This document shows positions 56,301 to 64,000 of a stretch of 64,000 nt of DNA, piece by piece (position 1 is the first letter of the stretch; each line of letters starts with the position of its first letter). The position numbers and the translations under genes are program-made. Below the pieces are notes generated by a model. The model did no database searches, had not been told where the DNA came from, and saw only the letters and a program-made list of their open reading frames with translations. Origin of the DNA: Calothrix sp. NIES-4105 (GTDB lineage: Bacteria > Cyanobacteriota > Cyanobacteriia > Cyanobacteriales > Nostocaceae); the NCBI RefSeq assembly GCF_002368415.1, contig NZ_AP018290.1, positions 9,973,717 through 10,037,716 of the forward strand. Direction: 5' to 3'.

Positions 56301-57249
56301 AGTTAACGCTAACGAGTATTTAGTCATTGAACGTGATAACAATCAGGGAGATGCAGCACAATTCAAGAAAATCTACTTTGTAGACTTATCTAAGAAAGAT
56401 ACTAACGGTTTTGTTAGCAAGCAAGAAATTGTAGATTTACTTAACGTCCAAGACCCTAACGACCTCAACCAAGACGGAAGCACTAACTTTAAATTCCCGT
56501 TCCAAACTATCGAAGACGTTTTGGTAATTGACGAAAATACAATCCTAGTTGCCAACGATAACAATTATCCATTTTCCGTTGGTCGTCCTCCAGCTATCGA
56601 TAATAACGAAATTATCCTTCTCGAACTTGATAAACCCCTGAACCTCGACCCGCGCGTTGGTGTTGCTGGACTAAACTTGCCAACTACCCAAATTACAGGT
56701 GGTCAAGCAGATGATACATTATATGGCACTTCAGCAGACGAACTATTCACTGCTGGTGACGGAAATAATATCATCTATGGTGGTGAACGTAAAAACTACA
56801 TTATTGCTGGTTCAGGTAATAATCAAGCTTTTGCCGGCGCCAATGATGATACCTTCTTCTTAGGCAACGGCAACAACACCATTTATGCAGGTGAAGGTAG
56901 AAACCGTATCTCAACAGGTAACGGTAATAACTTAATTTATGCTGGCGCCAACGATGATAATATCACTGTTGGTAATGGAACTAACACTATTTACGCAGGT
57001 GAAGGTGCCAACTTAATCACAACTGGTGGTGGTAATAATACCGTCTATGCTGGAAGTGGCGCCGATAAGTTTATTTTGAATGCAGGTGATGGTACAACTA
57101 CGATAATTGGATTTGGCGCCAACGACCAAATCAGTCGTGGTAGTACTTTACTTGCCACAGATTTACTCGACTTTAAAATCAGTGGTAACGACACCTTAAT
57201 AAGTAAAGGTGACAAGCTGTTAGCAACGCTAAAAAACGTAAAACTGTAA
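53356..57249 (+). CDS. phytase-like propeller interrupted by two GDPD domains, with RTX-like tail
   Basis: 1297 residues. The N-terminal esterase-like phytase half (about 1-180: [40 protein letters not shown]) is followed by two tandem glycerophosphodiester phosphodiesterase domains (about 185-530 and 555-890). Each has IGHRGASGE...PEHTL, the FIEPDLV acidic pair and ARHE motifs, with all metal ligands present. The phytase half then resumes (about 895-1110: [39 protein letters not shown]). Then come glycine/aspartate repeats and the shared C-terminal module. An EF-hand-like loop ([10 protein letters not shown]) lies in GDPD-1. Predicted secreted enzyme releasing glycerol phosphate or phosphate from diesters. 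It has Pho-box-like octamers upstream. The nested order is seen directly; the phytase activity is inferred. Confidence 0.9.
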   Translation: MTNATLKGFAFLPADTFASGPQAGKDISANGRTGPFPGQPIQGFSAVQFANENQFWFMADNGFGAKTNSSDFLLRIYKVEPNFRTSSSGDGTVKVDNFIQLADPDKKVPFKITGEATQQRLLTGADFDIESFVIAKDNTIWIGDEFGPYLLHFDNSGKLLDAPIATPNEFTLNTLNGQTPIVIGHRGASGELPEHTLAAYKLAIDRGADFIEPDLVSTKDGVLIARHEPNLINTTDVADRSEFADRRTTKIVDGVAEEGFFASDFTLAEIKTLRAKMPQDFRTQAFNGVLEIPTFEEIINLVKQEEALTGRKVGIYPETKHPIFHDDLGLSLEEKLIDTLVKTEFTDPKRVFIQSFETSNLKELNSVLMPNAGIDIPLVQLLDATDVRLDGSLIETKPYDFVVSGDERTYADLRTPDGLKEIATYADGIGPWKRMIVSVKGVDANNDGIADDVNKDGAINDADKTTLPPTSLVQDAHTAGLLVHPYTFRNEGRFLAADYNGNPELEFRQFIQLGVDGYFTDFPGTGDLVRDQIVAPFVRSPQNPDVLATPEFNTLDKNPPIVIGHRGASGERPEHTLASYKLAIAQGADFIEPDLVATKDGVLVARHENALAVLNADGSLNNTDTSTDVYQRTEFADRLTTKVIDGRTVRGWFTEDFTLAEIKTLNAIERLPALRGTSFNNDKLQVPTLDEVIDLVQLVERETGRKIGIYPETKHPTYFASEGKQIDGTPINTNLGQKLIDTLVAKNFTDPKRVFIQSFETGNLKELNDVIMPNANVDIPLVQLFGGANDRPYDLVVSGDTRTYGDLTKPSELQEIAEYAAGIGPNKRLIVPAGSDGKLLAPTTLVQDAHAAGLLVHLYTLRNENVFLAPDYNGNPANEYKQFIELGVDGYFTDFPGLGDTIRDLYVGTPAVSNLGASRGFEGMAINPDKTKLYPLLEGTVVGDPAGSLRIYEFDIASSRYQGLAGYYQLENPSNAIGDFAVVNANEYLVIERDNNQGDAAQFKKIYFVDLSKKDTNGFVSKQEIVDLLNVQDPNDLNQDGSTNFKFPFQTIEDVLVIDENTILVANDNNYPFSVGRPPAIDNNEIILLELDKPLNLDPRVGVAGLNLPTTQITGGQADDTLYGTSADELFTAGDGNNIIYGGERKNYIIAGSGNNQAFAGANDDTFFLGNGNNTIYAGEGRNRISTGNGNNLIYAGANDDNITVGNGTNTIYAGEGANLITTGGGNNTVYAGSGADKFILNAGDGTTTIIGFGANDQISRGSTLLATDLLDFKISGNDTLISKGDKLLATLKNVKL

Positions 57250-57254
57250 TCTGT

Positions 57255-57298
57255 AAGGTGGGCCGAAGCCCACCATACTCATGTACTGCACAGGCGAG
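57255..57298. repeat. hairpin and ACAGGC-type repeat after the GDPD gene
   Basis: AAGGTGGGC-CGAA-GCCCACCAT forms a strong hairpin a few bases after the stop and may terminate transcription. It is followed by CACAGGCGAGATGCCTAAG, a member of the dispersed repeat also at 4345, 29170 and 62060. Confidence 0.55.
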
Positions 57299-57377
57299 AT
57301 GCCTAAGTATTTGTTGCTGGAATAATGGAGTAAAGTAGAGTATATTAGAGTAATTTAGACATTACTTACACTTTGCA

Positions 57378-57989
57378 ATGTACCTAACTCCGCAAGAAGC
57401 ACAAGCAAAATACGGCTTTCATCCCAAAACTCTAAGCCGATGGGCGGATGAAGGCAAGGTAGAATGCATCGTAACTCCAGGTGGGCATCGCCGTTACAGT
57501 GTGCAAAGCCTAGAACGAGCAAAATATTCACGAACCAGTACCACTACTCAAGAGGATAAGCGTGCTGTAATTTTATATGCCAGGGTATCAACAAATACTC
57601 AGAAGGATGATTTGCAAAGCCAAATTGTGTATTTGGGGAAACATTATCCAGAAACTAGATGCTACCACGACATTGCAAGCGGATTGAATTTTAAGCGAAA
57701 AAATTTTATCCGAATCATGGAGATGGTTGGACGTGGAGAAGTCAAAAGAATTGTTGTTGGACACAAAGACAGGCTTTGTAGATTCGGATTTGATTTTGTT
57801 GAATGGTACTGTGCCCAGAATGATTGTACTATCGAAGTATTAAATAATAACAAGCTATCCGCACATAAAGAATTGATGGATGATTTCATGGCTATTATGC
57901 ACTGCTTTTCATCCAAGCTATACTTTTTGAGACGGTATGAAAAAAAAATTCGTTTGGGATTTCAATCAGATGTTGACAAGCAACTCTAA
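57378..57989 (+). CDS. tnpA: IS607-family serine recombinase TnpA
   Basis: 203 residues. N-terminal MerR-like winged helix (LTPQEAQAKYGFHPKTLSRW, GGHRRYS) precedes a serine-resolvase catalytic domain with the nucleophile in YARVSTNTQKDDL and the arginine-containing VVGHKDRLCRFGFDF. This DNA-binding-first order is specific to IS607 TnpA. The frame is complete. It carries out element excision and insertion, with tnpB 49 bp downstream. Confidence 0.92.
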   Translation: MYLTPQEAQAKYGFHPKTLSRWADEGKVECIVTPGGHRRYSVQSLERAKYSRTSTTTQEDKRAVILYARVSTNTQKDDLQSQIVYLGKHYPETRCYHDIASGLNFKRKNFIRIMEMVGRGEVKRIVVGHKDRLCRFGFDFVEWYCAQNDCTIEVLNNNKLSAHKELMDDFMAIMHCFSSKLYFLRRYEKKIRLGFQSDVDKQL

Positions 57990-58038
57990 ACGGTGTAATT
58001 TAGACATCAGAGAATAATAATTAGGGGTTTAAGTAAAT

Positions 58039-59535
58039 ATGGGTAAGGCAAAGCGTGCATTACCAGGGAGCAAAAATAAATATGCTGGCTCTGTGGTAGT
58101 AACTCGCATAGCCACAGTGTATGAAATAGAGATTGCTGTTTTAGAGCAACTAGAAAAAATCGCACGATTGTGTGGCATACTGCGTTCAGAGCTTTGGAAC
58201 AAATACGGCTCTCTAAAATCTTGGGGAATCAATAAATTCCAAATCGAAAAAGAATTTAGAGTTACTCACCCACCTGAAAAATACGGTTTAACATCAAAGC
58301 TTTATGAACGTACTGTGTATAAATGTGTTGATGAAATACATACTTATCAAGATGCAGTAAAAGCTTCTGTTAAAGATGAAATTTATCGTAAAACTGATTC
58401 AGAGATTGAAAGAAAATATTATTTATTCTTGCTAGAAAGACGTTTTTGGATTGATGTAGAAACGAAACGTGCTAAATGGCTGCATAGTGTTATCCGAAAA
58501 CATTTTTATCGTGGTCATTCAAACGTTAGGAATCAGATTGTTTACAATGCTGGAATGTACAGCATAAAACAAAGTGGTAAGTATTCCTACATTGAATTGG
58601 CAACCGCTTTGAGAGGCAAGAGGCTGGTACTACCGTTACGTGGTAATCCAGAAATTTCTGGAGAGATTAGAGTAATAATTCAGCCAGATAAACGAGTTGA
58701 AATACATTACCCAAAAAAGGTAGAAAAAATAGTCCCTGAAAATAGAAGTAAAGATGCAGTTGGTATTGACAGGGGATTTACAGAAGTATATGTTACCAGC
58801 AATGGAGAATTTTTAGGTACAGACTTTGGTAAAGTAATAAGTCAAGAAGTTGAATACCGTGTTGAGCGTGGCTCTAAACGTGGTAAACTACATTCTCTTG
58901 CTCAAAAGTACGAGAGAGAAGGCAATCACACTAAGGCTGATAATATTAGAAAAAATAATCTTGGTGTTGTTAAGTTAACTCGTAAAAAGCGTAAAATTGA
59001 AGGACAATTAAAGACTTTAGTTTTTACTGCTACAGTTCAAATTTTTCGCTCGTATGGCACAGTTGTTTATGAGGATTTAACTGAGCCAATTAAAGATAAA
59101 AAAGGCTTAAAAGGCAAAGCTGCTGCAAGAATGTCCAGTTGGTGTAAAGGGCTGGTAGCTGATGCCATAAAAGAGGTTTCTGTGCGTTTGTCGGGTCAAG
59201 CAATAGCTGTTAACGCAGCTTTTACATCGCGAGCGGATTCTCGTTACGGTGTTCTTTTAGGAGAACGCAAAGCGGATTCGTTTCACTGCTTTGATGGGGT
59301 TGTAATGCAATCCGATTTAAACGCTGCTCGGAACATTTTACTTAGGAAAGATGATGCAGAAATAACCCGGTATATGAAATTTACTACGGTAAAAAGTATT
59401 TTACTGCGGCGAACCGAGCAGTTCCAAGAGATACGGCAAAGGGATATTGCCAAGGCTCTAGATAGTCAAATTCCGTGTAAGCATGGGTTTACCGGATTCA
59501 AGGGAGAGCAACTTTGCTTGTTCGATTTACCTTGA
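58039..59535 (+). CDS. tnpB: IS607-type TnpB RNA-guided endonuclease, zinc ribbon degenerate
   Basis: 498 residues, longer than most TnpBs. RuvC residues are present: Asp in GIDRGFTE, Glu in VVYEDLTEPI and Asp in MQSDLNAARNIL. The zinc ribbon normally between YTS(x)CS and the last Asp is reduced to TSRADSRYG...FHCFDGVV, with one Cys left instead of four. The tail (AKALDSQIPCKHGFTGF, then EQLCLFDLP) is typical of cyanobacterial IS607 TnpBs. It should be programmed by an RNA from the element's right end, overlapping 59450-59560. It differs from the TnpB at 15780, which lacks the canonical Glu. Confidence 0.9.
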   Translation: MGKAKRALPGSKNKYAGSVVVTRIATVYEIEIAVLEQLEKIARLCGILRSELWNKYGSLKSWGINKFQIEKEFRVTHPPEKYGLTSKLYERTVYKCVDEIHTYQDAVKASVKDEIYRKTDSEIERKYYLFLLERRFWIDVETKRAKWLHSVIRKHFYRGHSNVRNQIVYNAGMYSIKQSGKYSYIELATALRGKRLVLPLRGNPEISGEIRVIIQPDKRVEIHYPKKVEKIVPENRSKDAVGIDRGFTEVYVTSNGEFLGTDFGKVISQEVEYRVERGSKRGKLHSLAQKYEREGNHTKADNIRKNNLGVVKLTRKKRKIEGQLKTLVFTATVQIFRSYGTVVYEDLTEPIKDKKGLKGKAAARMSSWCKGLVADAIKEVSVRLSGQAIAVNAAFTSRADSRYGVLLGERKADSFHCFDGVVMQSDLNAARNILLRKDDAEITRYMKFTTVKSILLRRTEQFQEIRQRDIAKALDSQIPCKHGFTGFKGEQLCLFDLP

Positions 59536-59726
59536 CTCACTCAGAGTGCGAAGTCCGAATTATACCAAATTGTCTCGATTGGTTACGGTTTGGATGTATC
59601 CCAATGCGACATAGCCATCAAAATGTGAACAAATTGTTCACATTTACACGTAGTTATATAAACAACTATAATTACGCAGAATAAGATGCTAATCTTATTA
59701 TTGCTAGCGTAGTAAAAAATCAGCTT

Positions 59727-60494
59727 ATGGCACCAGTTGTAGAAATCGATGAGATTTGGCAAGAAGTAACGAAGCGTTTGAGTAGTATTTCTGGGAATGA
59801 AATTATTCCCTTGCTCAAGCAATATGGAATTATGCCGCAACTGGTGCGTGAAATCGTAATAGATTGTACTATTTCATCTATTGAATTGAGCAAAGATGAA
59901 GTTTTTGCAGTATATAAGCAGTTTTACCAAGAGCAACAACTCAATTCAGATGGAGATTTAGCAGCTTGGTTAGACGCGCGTAAACTAGATCGCTCCTCAC
60001 TAGATTATATGGTTACTCGTGGCACCAAACTCGAAAAATTTAAGCGAGTTACCTGGGGTAATAAAATTGAATCATATTTTATTCAGCGTAAAGCCAAGTT
60101 AGACAAAGTAGTTTATTCGTTAATTCGCGTCAACGATATTGGTATTGCCCAAGAGTTATATTTTCGTATTCAGGAAGGCGAACAAACGTTTCAAGAACTC
60201 GCAAGTCAGTATTCGCAAGGTTCAGAAGCAGATACAGGTGGTTTACTTGGACCTGTTGAACTAGCAACACCTCATCCAGCTTTAGCTAACTTGCTCGCAA
60301 CTAGTCAACCTGGACAGCTTTTACCACCTACTCGTTTGGCAGAGTGGTTTATAATACTCCGACTCGAAAAGTTAATTCCTGCAAATTTAGACGAACCAAC
60401 AGAACAACGCTTGCTCAACGAGTTATTTGAAAATTGGTTACAGAACCAAGTCAAAGAAATAATTAGTAATGAGTGCGCTCGTAGAAAGTGCTGA
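59727..60494 (+). CDS. parvulin-type peptidylprolyl isomerase (PpiC/SurA-like)
   Basis: 255 residues. N-terminal helical chaperone part (about 1-105) with a SurA-like repeat, then a rotamase domain about 115-215 recognised by RIQEGEQTFQELASQYSQGS, DTGGLLGPVEL and SQPGQLLPPTRLAEWFIILR. There is no signal peptide. In cyanobacteria related genes often stand beside type I secretion ABC transporters, so a role with the RTX-tailed phosphatases is possible, but no transporter is here. It is intact, directly after the IS607 element, with a 7-copy octamer repeat following. Confidence 0.85.
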   Translation: MAPVVEIDEIWQEVTKRLSSISGNEIIPLLKQYGIMPQLVREIVIDCTISSIELSKDEVFAVYKQFYQEQQLNSDGDLAAWLDARKLDRSSLDYMVTRGTKLEKFKRVTWGNKIESYFIQRKAKLDKVVYSLIRVNDIGIAQELYFRIQEGEQTFQELASQYSQGSEADTGGLLGPVELATPHPALANLLATSQPGQLLPPTRLAEWFIILRLEKLIPANLDEPTEQRLLNELFENWLQNQVKEIISNECARRKC

Positions 60495-60523
60495 GTAGAT
60501 TAAGAGTAATTACCTTACTCAAC

Positions 60524-60579
60524 ACGAGCGCACGAGCGCACGAGCGCACGAGCGCACGAGCGCACGAGCGCACGAGCGC
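60524..60579. repeat. seven perfect copies of ACGAGCGC
   Basis: Seven head-to-tail octamers with no mismatch lie 30 bp after the isomerase stop. A G/C-rich array in AT-rich DNA is prone to length change and may serve as a phylogenetic or strain marker. Confidence 0.9.
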
Positions 60580-60691
60580 ACTTAAGCAAATTTACTGATG
60601 TCACCGAGTTTGATGTGCGAATATAACGTAATGAAATAACCGTCGAAAGAAAACCATTCTTAGACAAGATGCCCTACTGCGCTTATGAGTT

Positions 60692-62050
60692 ATGAGTAAT
60701 GTTCTAACTGCTGACAATTCGACTTTGTTAAATCAAATAAGTTCTAAAGTTTGCCAAGCTATTATAGCTATTCAAGTGCAGCAGCCGGAATTACTACTCG
60801 AAAAGTATAGAGATATATCTTGGCAAAGTAGTCGTCATCAATCTAATTTGGTTAACAAGTTAATCGAGATACTTGCTCAAGCAAATGACGAAAAGGTTAT
60901 ACAGCAAGTTTTACATAAGTTTTTGAGAGTATTACTTACTCCTGAGTCTTTCTCTTCACCTCTATTAATTGGCTTGTTTAAGGAAGTTGCTCAACTTACA
61001 CAAATAGTTAATTTAAGAGCAAATAGTCAATTACCTGTTGAGCTTCCATTAGAAATTAACGGTAATGGCGCCACAAAGCCAGAAGAAAATAATGATCCCC
61101 GGATAGAATCTGAAGTTACTACTGAAAATATGTCTTCAGGTACAGTAGAAACACTAGTTGATAAAGCTTCTCAAGTTGAAGTGCAAGCAGAAAGTTTAGA
61201 AAAAAGCATAGAAAATACAAATTCGGAATCAAAACCAGATGCTTTACCAGATATCTCAACAACAGACGATAATAGTACATCCCAAGTTGAAATAGATAAC
61301 ACTGAGTTAGTAGAAGTATCTGAAACTATAGATAATACAAATGATTTAAATAATGCTTCGTTACTACAAACTGGAATAGCGGTATTGTTGTTGGATGCAG
61401 AAAACCTGCAATTTAGCAGCGAAACCGAAAAGTTCTTAAGTTCAATCTGTAATTATCCAATTCAAGTTAAAGTAGCTTTTGCTAATTGGTGTCGTAAGGG
61501 TAAGCTAGATGCTGAACTACATACACGAAATTATGATTTAATTCATGTACCTTCGGGTAGAGATAATGCAGACGGAAAGATGATTACTTTCGGTTCATCG
61601 ATTAACCAACGTTTTCCAAATGCTAAAGAGGTTTTTGTTTGCTCATCAGATAATGTGATGACAAATTTGTGTAATCACATGATGCAAAATGGTTTAAATG
61701 TATTTAGGGTGGTAAAACAGGGTAGTAATCTGACTGTATTAAATATTCAAAGTGGTGAAACGCATGTTCACACGATTTTACCAACTATTGAGCAATTTAT
61801 CAGCCAAATTAAAGATATTATTCGAGAAGAAGAATCTCGTACAACCAATCAGTGGATGAAGTTGTCTAAAATCTCTAAGATATTTCACAATAAGTACAAT
61901 ATCGGTGTTAATCAGGTAGTGTCACACCATCATCGTGGTAAAACTGCTAAAGACGTTTTTATGGATAGCGCTGAATTTGCTGTCCACCACTTACCCGATG
62001 ATTTAGAGACTTTTATCGCTTTATTCAAATTGCCTCAAGCGAACAAATAA
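60692..62050 (+). CDS. NYN/PIN-like domain protein with C-terminal winged-helix-like region
   Basis: 452 residues in three parts. About 1-115 is helical, rich in Leu and Gln. About 130-215 is an acidic disordered linker. About 225-370 is an NYN (LabA/DUF88-like, PIN-fold) domain with the acidic start VLLLDAENLQFSSETE, then DLIHVPSGRDNADGKMITFG and VFVCSSDNVMTNLCNHM, whose Asp residues suit Mg-dependent RNA cleavage. The end (about 380-450: MKLSKISKIFHNKYNIGVNQ, AEFAVHHLPDDLETFIALFK) looks like an OST-HTH-type module. RNA processing or turnover is likely. The 120 bp upstream hold no clear promoter. Confidence 0.82.
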   Translation: MSNVLTADNSTLLNQISSKVCQAIIAIQVQQPELLLEKYRDISWQSSRHQSNLVNKLIEILAQANDEKVIQQVLHKFLRVLLTPESFSSPLLIGLFKEVAQLTQIVNLRANSQLPVELPLEINGNGATKPEENNDPRIESEVTTENMSSGTVETLVDKASQVEVQAESLEKSIENTNSESKPDALPDISTTDDNSTSQVEIDNTELVEVSETIDNTNDLNNASLLQTGIAVLLLDAENLQFSSETEKFLSSICNYPIQVKVAFANWCRKGKLDAELHTRNYDLIHVPSGRDNADGKMITFGSSINQRFPNAKEVFVCSSDNVMTNLCNHMMQNGLNVFRVVKQGSNLTVLNIQSGETHVHTILPTIEQFISQIKDIIREEESRTTNQWMKLSKISKIFHNKYNIGVNQVVSHHHRGKTAKDVFMDSAEFAVHHLPDDLETFIALFKLPQANK

Positions 62051-62100
62051 TTGTCCAAATCTTGGGACAGGCAAGATGCCTGTTCCACAAGAGTTTTTAT

Positions 62101-63030
62101 CTAGGTATATTCAATTACTTGGGTATCAAGCCCTTTCTGTAGTAAAAGTATAAATTGATGAATTAATCCAATGGTGACAGCAGGTAATTCTAGCTGTGGA
62201 GTTAAGCCGACGTTTTCTATTTTTTCAAAAATCCGAATTGCTTCTGGGTTCATTTGGGCAAAACGGCGCCCGATTTCAGGACCTGTAAACTGAGATTTTT
62301 GACCCCAGATGATTGCTGTAGGGGTTTTGAGTTGTTGAATATATAGTGATAAATCGAAACTTAAATCGCCACGTACAAATGAGAGTGCGGCATATTCGGC
62401 GTTTGGTTGTTGTGCCGATTCTAAATACGCTTCAATAATTTCAGGATAAATTCGGTCTTTTTCGGCAAATTGACGTTGCTCTAAGAAAGAGCGAATACCG
62501 TCTCTTGTCGCTATACCTGTACTATATAGTAAACGGTCGATTATAGGTATGCTGACTATTTGAGCAAATATACTGCGTGAATAATCCTCGCCAAAGTCGG
62601 CAAGTCCCGCAGGTGTAGTTAAAATCAGCGATTTGAAAAGCTCAGGATGCAAACAGGCTACTCTGATTACAAAAGCAGCAGTCAAAGAAGAAGCGACTAC
62701 GGTTACTGGTTCTTGACACGTTGACTCTAAAAACTCTCGAATCACATTTAAGTAATCATCGACTTGGTAATTGCGTGCTGGATGCTCTGAGCGTCCCCAC
62801 CCAATTAAATCGGGCGCCAAAACTTGGTACGAAGATGCAAATGCTGGATAAACCTTTGACCACTCGTAAGCTGAGGAACCACCACCAAAACCGTGTATAA
62901 ATACTAATTTTTCGTTGATTTCATTTTTTTGCCCGCTTTTTTGCCAAGGAGGGGCGCCATTGGTGTAATATACCATTCTACCAAGTGAGGTCAAAGTCTC
63001 GCGATGCTCAAATCCTAATGGCTGAAACAT
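62101..63030 (-). CDS. alpha/beta-fold hydrolase, catalytic His apparently replaced
   Basis: 309 residues. Oxyanion-hole motif HGFGGGSSAYEW, then APDLIGWGRSEHPARNY and the nucleophile elbow VVASSLTAAFVI (Ser between Ala and Leu/Thr, not a classical GxSxG). The usual GH(x)PH motif near the C-terminus reads VGLTPQLELP, so the catalytic His looks lost. That may be a trait of this cyanobacterial subfamily, which could have another chemistry or be a binding protein. Length and fold are otherwise normal. Substrate unknown. Confidence 0.82.
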   Translation of the reverse strand: MFQPLGFEHRETLTSLGRMVYYTNGAPPWQKSGQKNEINEKLVFIHGFGGGSSAYEWSKVYPAFASSYQVLAPDLIGWGRSEHPARNYQVDDYLNVIREFLESTCQEPVTVVASSLTAAFVIRVACLHPELFKSLILTTPAGLADFGEDYSRSIFAQIVSIPIIDRLLYSTGIATRDGIRSFLEQRQFAEKDRIYPEIIEAYLESAQQPNAEYAALSFVRGDLSFDLSLYIQQLKTPTAIIWGQKSQFTGPEIGRRFAQMNPEAIRIFEKIENVGLTPQLELPAVTIGLIHQFILLLQKGLDTQVIEYT

Positions 63031-63733
63031 AATAAATTGAAAAAATTGGGAACGGGAAACAGAAAATTGCGTTCTTACGTAGAGACGTGATTAATCACGT
63101 CTCTACATACGGATCGTGTCTTTACATACGGATCGTGTCTTTACATACGCTTCACAAAGCGAAGCGTCTTTACATACTCTATTAACTTTTACTTTACCCT
63201 TTATGCCATTCTATGATTTACCACTTAAGATTATTAAATTTTTATGTAAATATCATCACTTATTGATAAAAAAGTATTAGTTATAATTGCTTAGGGTAAT
63301 AAGTTGAAGAATACTGTCACGAAAATACTATATTTGATTTTTCTTTAGAAATTAAGTAAACGTGAATGTCACCGTATTATTTGTGAAGATTCGGTAATTT
63401 TTCTTTCACAGATAGAGCCGATTCACAGCTGTACACACTATGATTTGAATGCTTGTACGTGTAGCAGCTATTACTTAGGGTTCATGTAAACTACTATATA
63501 ATATGGTACTCTATCAGAAACATTACTGTTAGTACAGAGTGTCCAGATACAAGCGAAAAGCTTTGTAAATTAGTCAACAGCAGTTAATAACTGTATTTTA
63601 AACTGATGAAGCCGATTTACCTGCAAACTTTAAAATTTCAAAAATTACGCATTATTACAGAAATCGGCACACTTGCCTTGTATCTAATTAACAGTGATAT
63701 TAATTTCTCGTGTATTCTAGAAGCGAGGGTGTT
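63031..63733. other. intergenic region before the right-edge gene
   Basis: About 700 bp with no gene. It contains the 63079 palindrome and 19-bp repeats, then AT-rich DNA with a possible -10 hexamer (TATAAT) near 63497. A minus-strand 74-codon frame at 63700-63924 overlaps the start of the partial gene and is rejected. Confidence 0.5.
63079..63160. repeat. 28-bp palindrome followed by 19-bp tandem repeats
   Basis: 63079-63106 is a perfect palindrome beginning GTAGAGACGTGATT. It is followed from 63104 by two copies of TACATACGGATCGTGTCTT and a partial third that turns into a small GCTTC...GAAGC hairpin. Related to the palindrome at 15398. Confidence 0.8.
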
Positions 63734-64000
63734 ATGGTGAAACAGAGTTTTTTTCTATCGGATACTGATACATTTTTGGGGTTTCCCCAACACCTCAACC
63801 AACTAACTAACCAAGATTTAATCGGTGTTCCCAAAGCAGCACCGTATGATGTTGGATACTTAAATCCGCCAGCGCTAATCATTCCTACTGCTGCTGACGA
63901 CGGGAACGAGGTTAGTAACGCCAAAATTTTAGATGGTGCAAATTGCGTTTGCCTGAATTTGGAGACTTTAAAGTGCTTTGAAGTCGTTGAGCGGCAATAT
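63734..64000 (+). CDS. partial gene of unknown function, cut by the window end
   Basis: 89 codons are visible and the frame is open at the right edge. It starts MVKQSFFLSDTDTFLGFPQH and continues with GYLNPPALIIPTAADDGNEV. No family is recognised and no signal peptide is visible. GAGGG lies about 5 nt before the ATG, which supports this start over the overlapping minus-strand frame. Confidence 0.6.
   Translation, partial: MVKQSFFLSDTDTFLGFPQHLNQLTNQDLIGVPKAAPYDVGYLNPPALIIPTAADDGNEVSNAKILDGANCVCLNLETLKCFEVVERQY

Larger units (their letters stand above)
57340..59560 (+). mobile_element. IS607-family insertion sequence (ends approximate)
   Basis: A serine-recombinase tnpA and a tnpB in tandem define an IS607-type element. 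The 13-mer GTAATTTAGACAT occurs just before tnpA (57350) and again between tnpA and tnpB (57995), possibly recombinase or promoter sites. IS607 elements lack long inverted ends and leave no clear target duplication, so exact borders could not be set. It separates the phosphate island from the isomerase gene. Confidence 0.75.

Noticed and set aside
63700-63924. 74-codon minus-strand frame at the right edge
   Set aside because: Overlaps a plus-strand frame that has a GAGGG ribosome site and stays open to the window end.

Overview
The window looks like chromosomal DNA from a filamentous, probably heterocyst-forming cyanobacterium of the Calothrix/Rivularia/Nostoc kind. This rests on gene families rather than a marker gene: a substrate-binding/permease fusion of the BgtB type, a GH100 alkaline invertase, a PEP-CTERM protein, a STAND ATPase with 14 WD40 repeats, a haemagglutinin-type two-partner secreted protein, RTX-tailed phosphatases and zinc-finger-less TnpB proteins. 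The DNA is AT-rich. The usual cyanobacterial HIP1 octamer GCGATCGC was not found by eye, while GGCGCC occurs about 88 times in 64 kb.

Layout. 0.4-4.3 kb: extracellular protein with three PA14 domains, two Calx-beta domains and a sorbosone-dehydrogenase-like domain. 4.5-15.1 kb: histidine kinase, PEP-CTERM protein, anion-transporter-like permease, a strongly repetitive acidic protein, SDR dehydrogenase, CPA1 Na+/H+ antiporter, OmpR-type regulator and HEAT-repeat protein. 15.4-29.1 kb: an accessory stretch with a lone TnpB, STAND/WD40 protein, a DUF6236-like membrane protein, a small secreted Cys-containing protein followed by a possible 17-residue ORF, a decayed lipoprotein gene, a three-gene cell-envelope-attack run (unknown protein, lysozyme/PG-binding/CHAP-like hydrolase, patatin phospholipase) and a frameshifted nucleotidyltransferase-like gene with its XRE partner. 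29.2-36.6 kb: amino-acid ABC transporter, invertase, SmtB-type repressor, prolyl oligopeptidase and a MazF-type toxin-antitoxin pair. 36.7-42.6 kb: broken genes (Rpn/DUF4351 nuclease, RND pump and its adaptor, TonB-like protein) around an intact two-partner secretion exoprotein.

43.1-57.2 kb is a phosphate-acquisition island: pstSCAB, a 5'-truncated phosphatase/phytase with an RTX tail, a complete PhoA-type alkaline phosphatase with an RTX tail, and a phytase-like propeller interrupted by two GDPD domains and ending in the same tail. Candidate Pho boxes, spaced exactly 11 bp apart, lie upstream of pstS and both intact phosphatase genes. The likely logic is one phosphate-starvation programme: secreted Ca-binding enzymes release phosphate from monoesters, diesters and perhaps phytate, and Pst imports it. 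A HigBA-type toxin-antitoxin pair and a nest of MITE-like inverted repeats sit inside the island. An IS607-type element (57.3-59.6 kb) borders it, followed by a parvulin-type isomerase, an NYN-domain protein, an alpha/beta hydrolase and a partial gene at the right edge.

At least three genes (28.9, 37.3 and 42.1 kb) are each split by what looks like a single-base indel. They may be real pseudogenes or assembly errors. All family assignments are from reading the sequence; no search was run.
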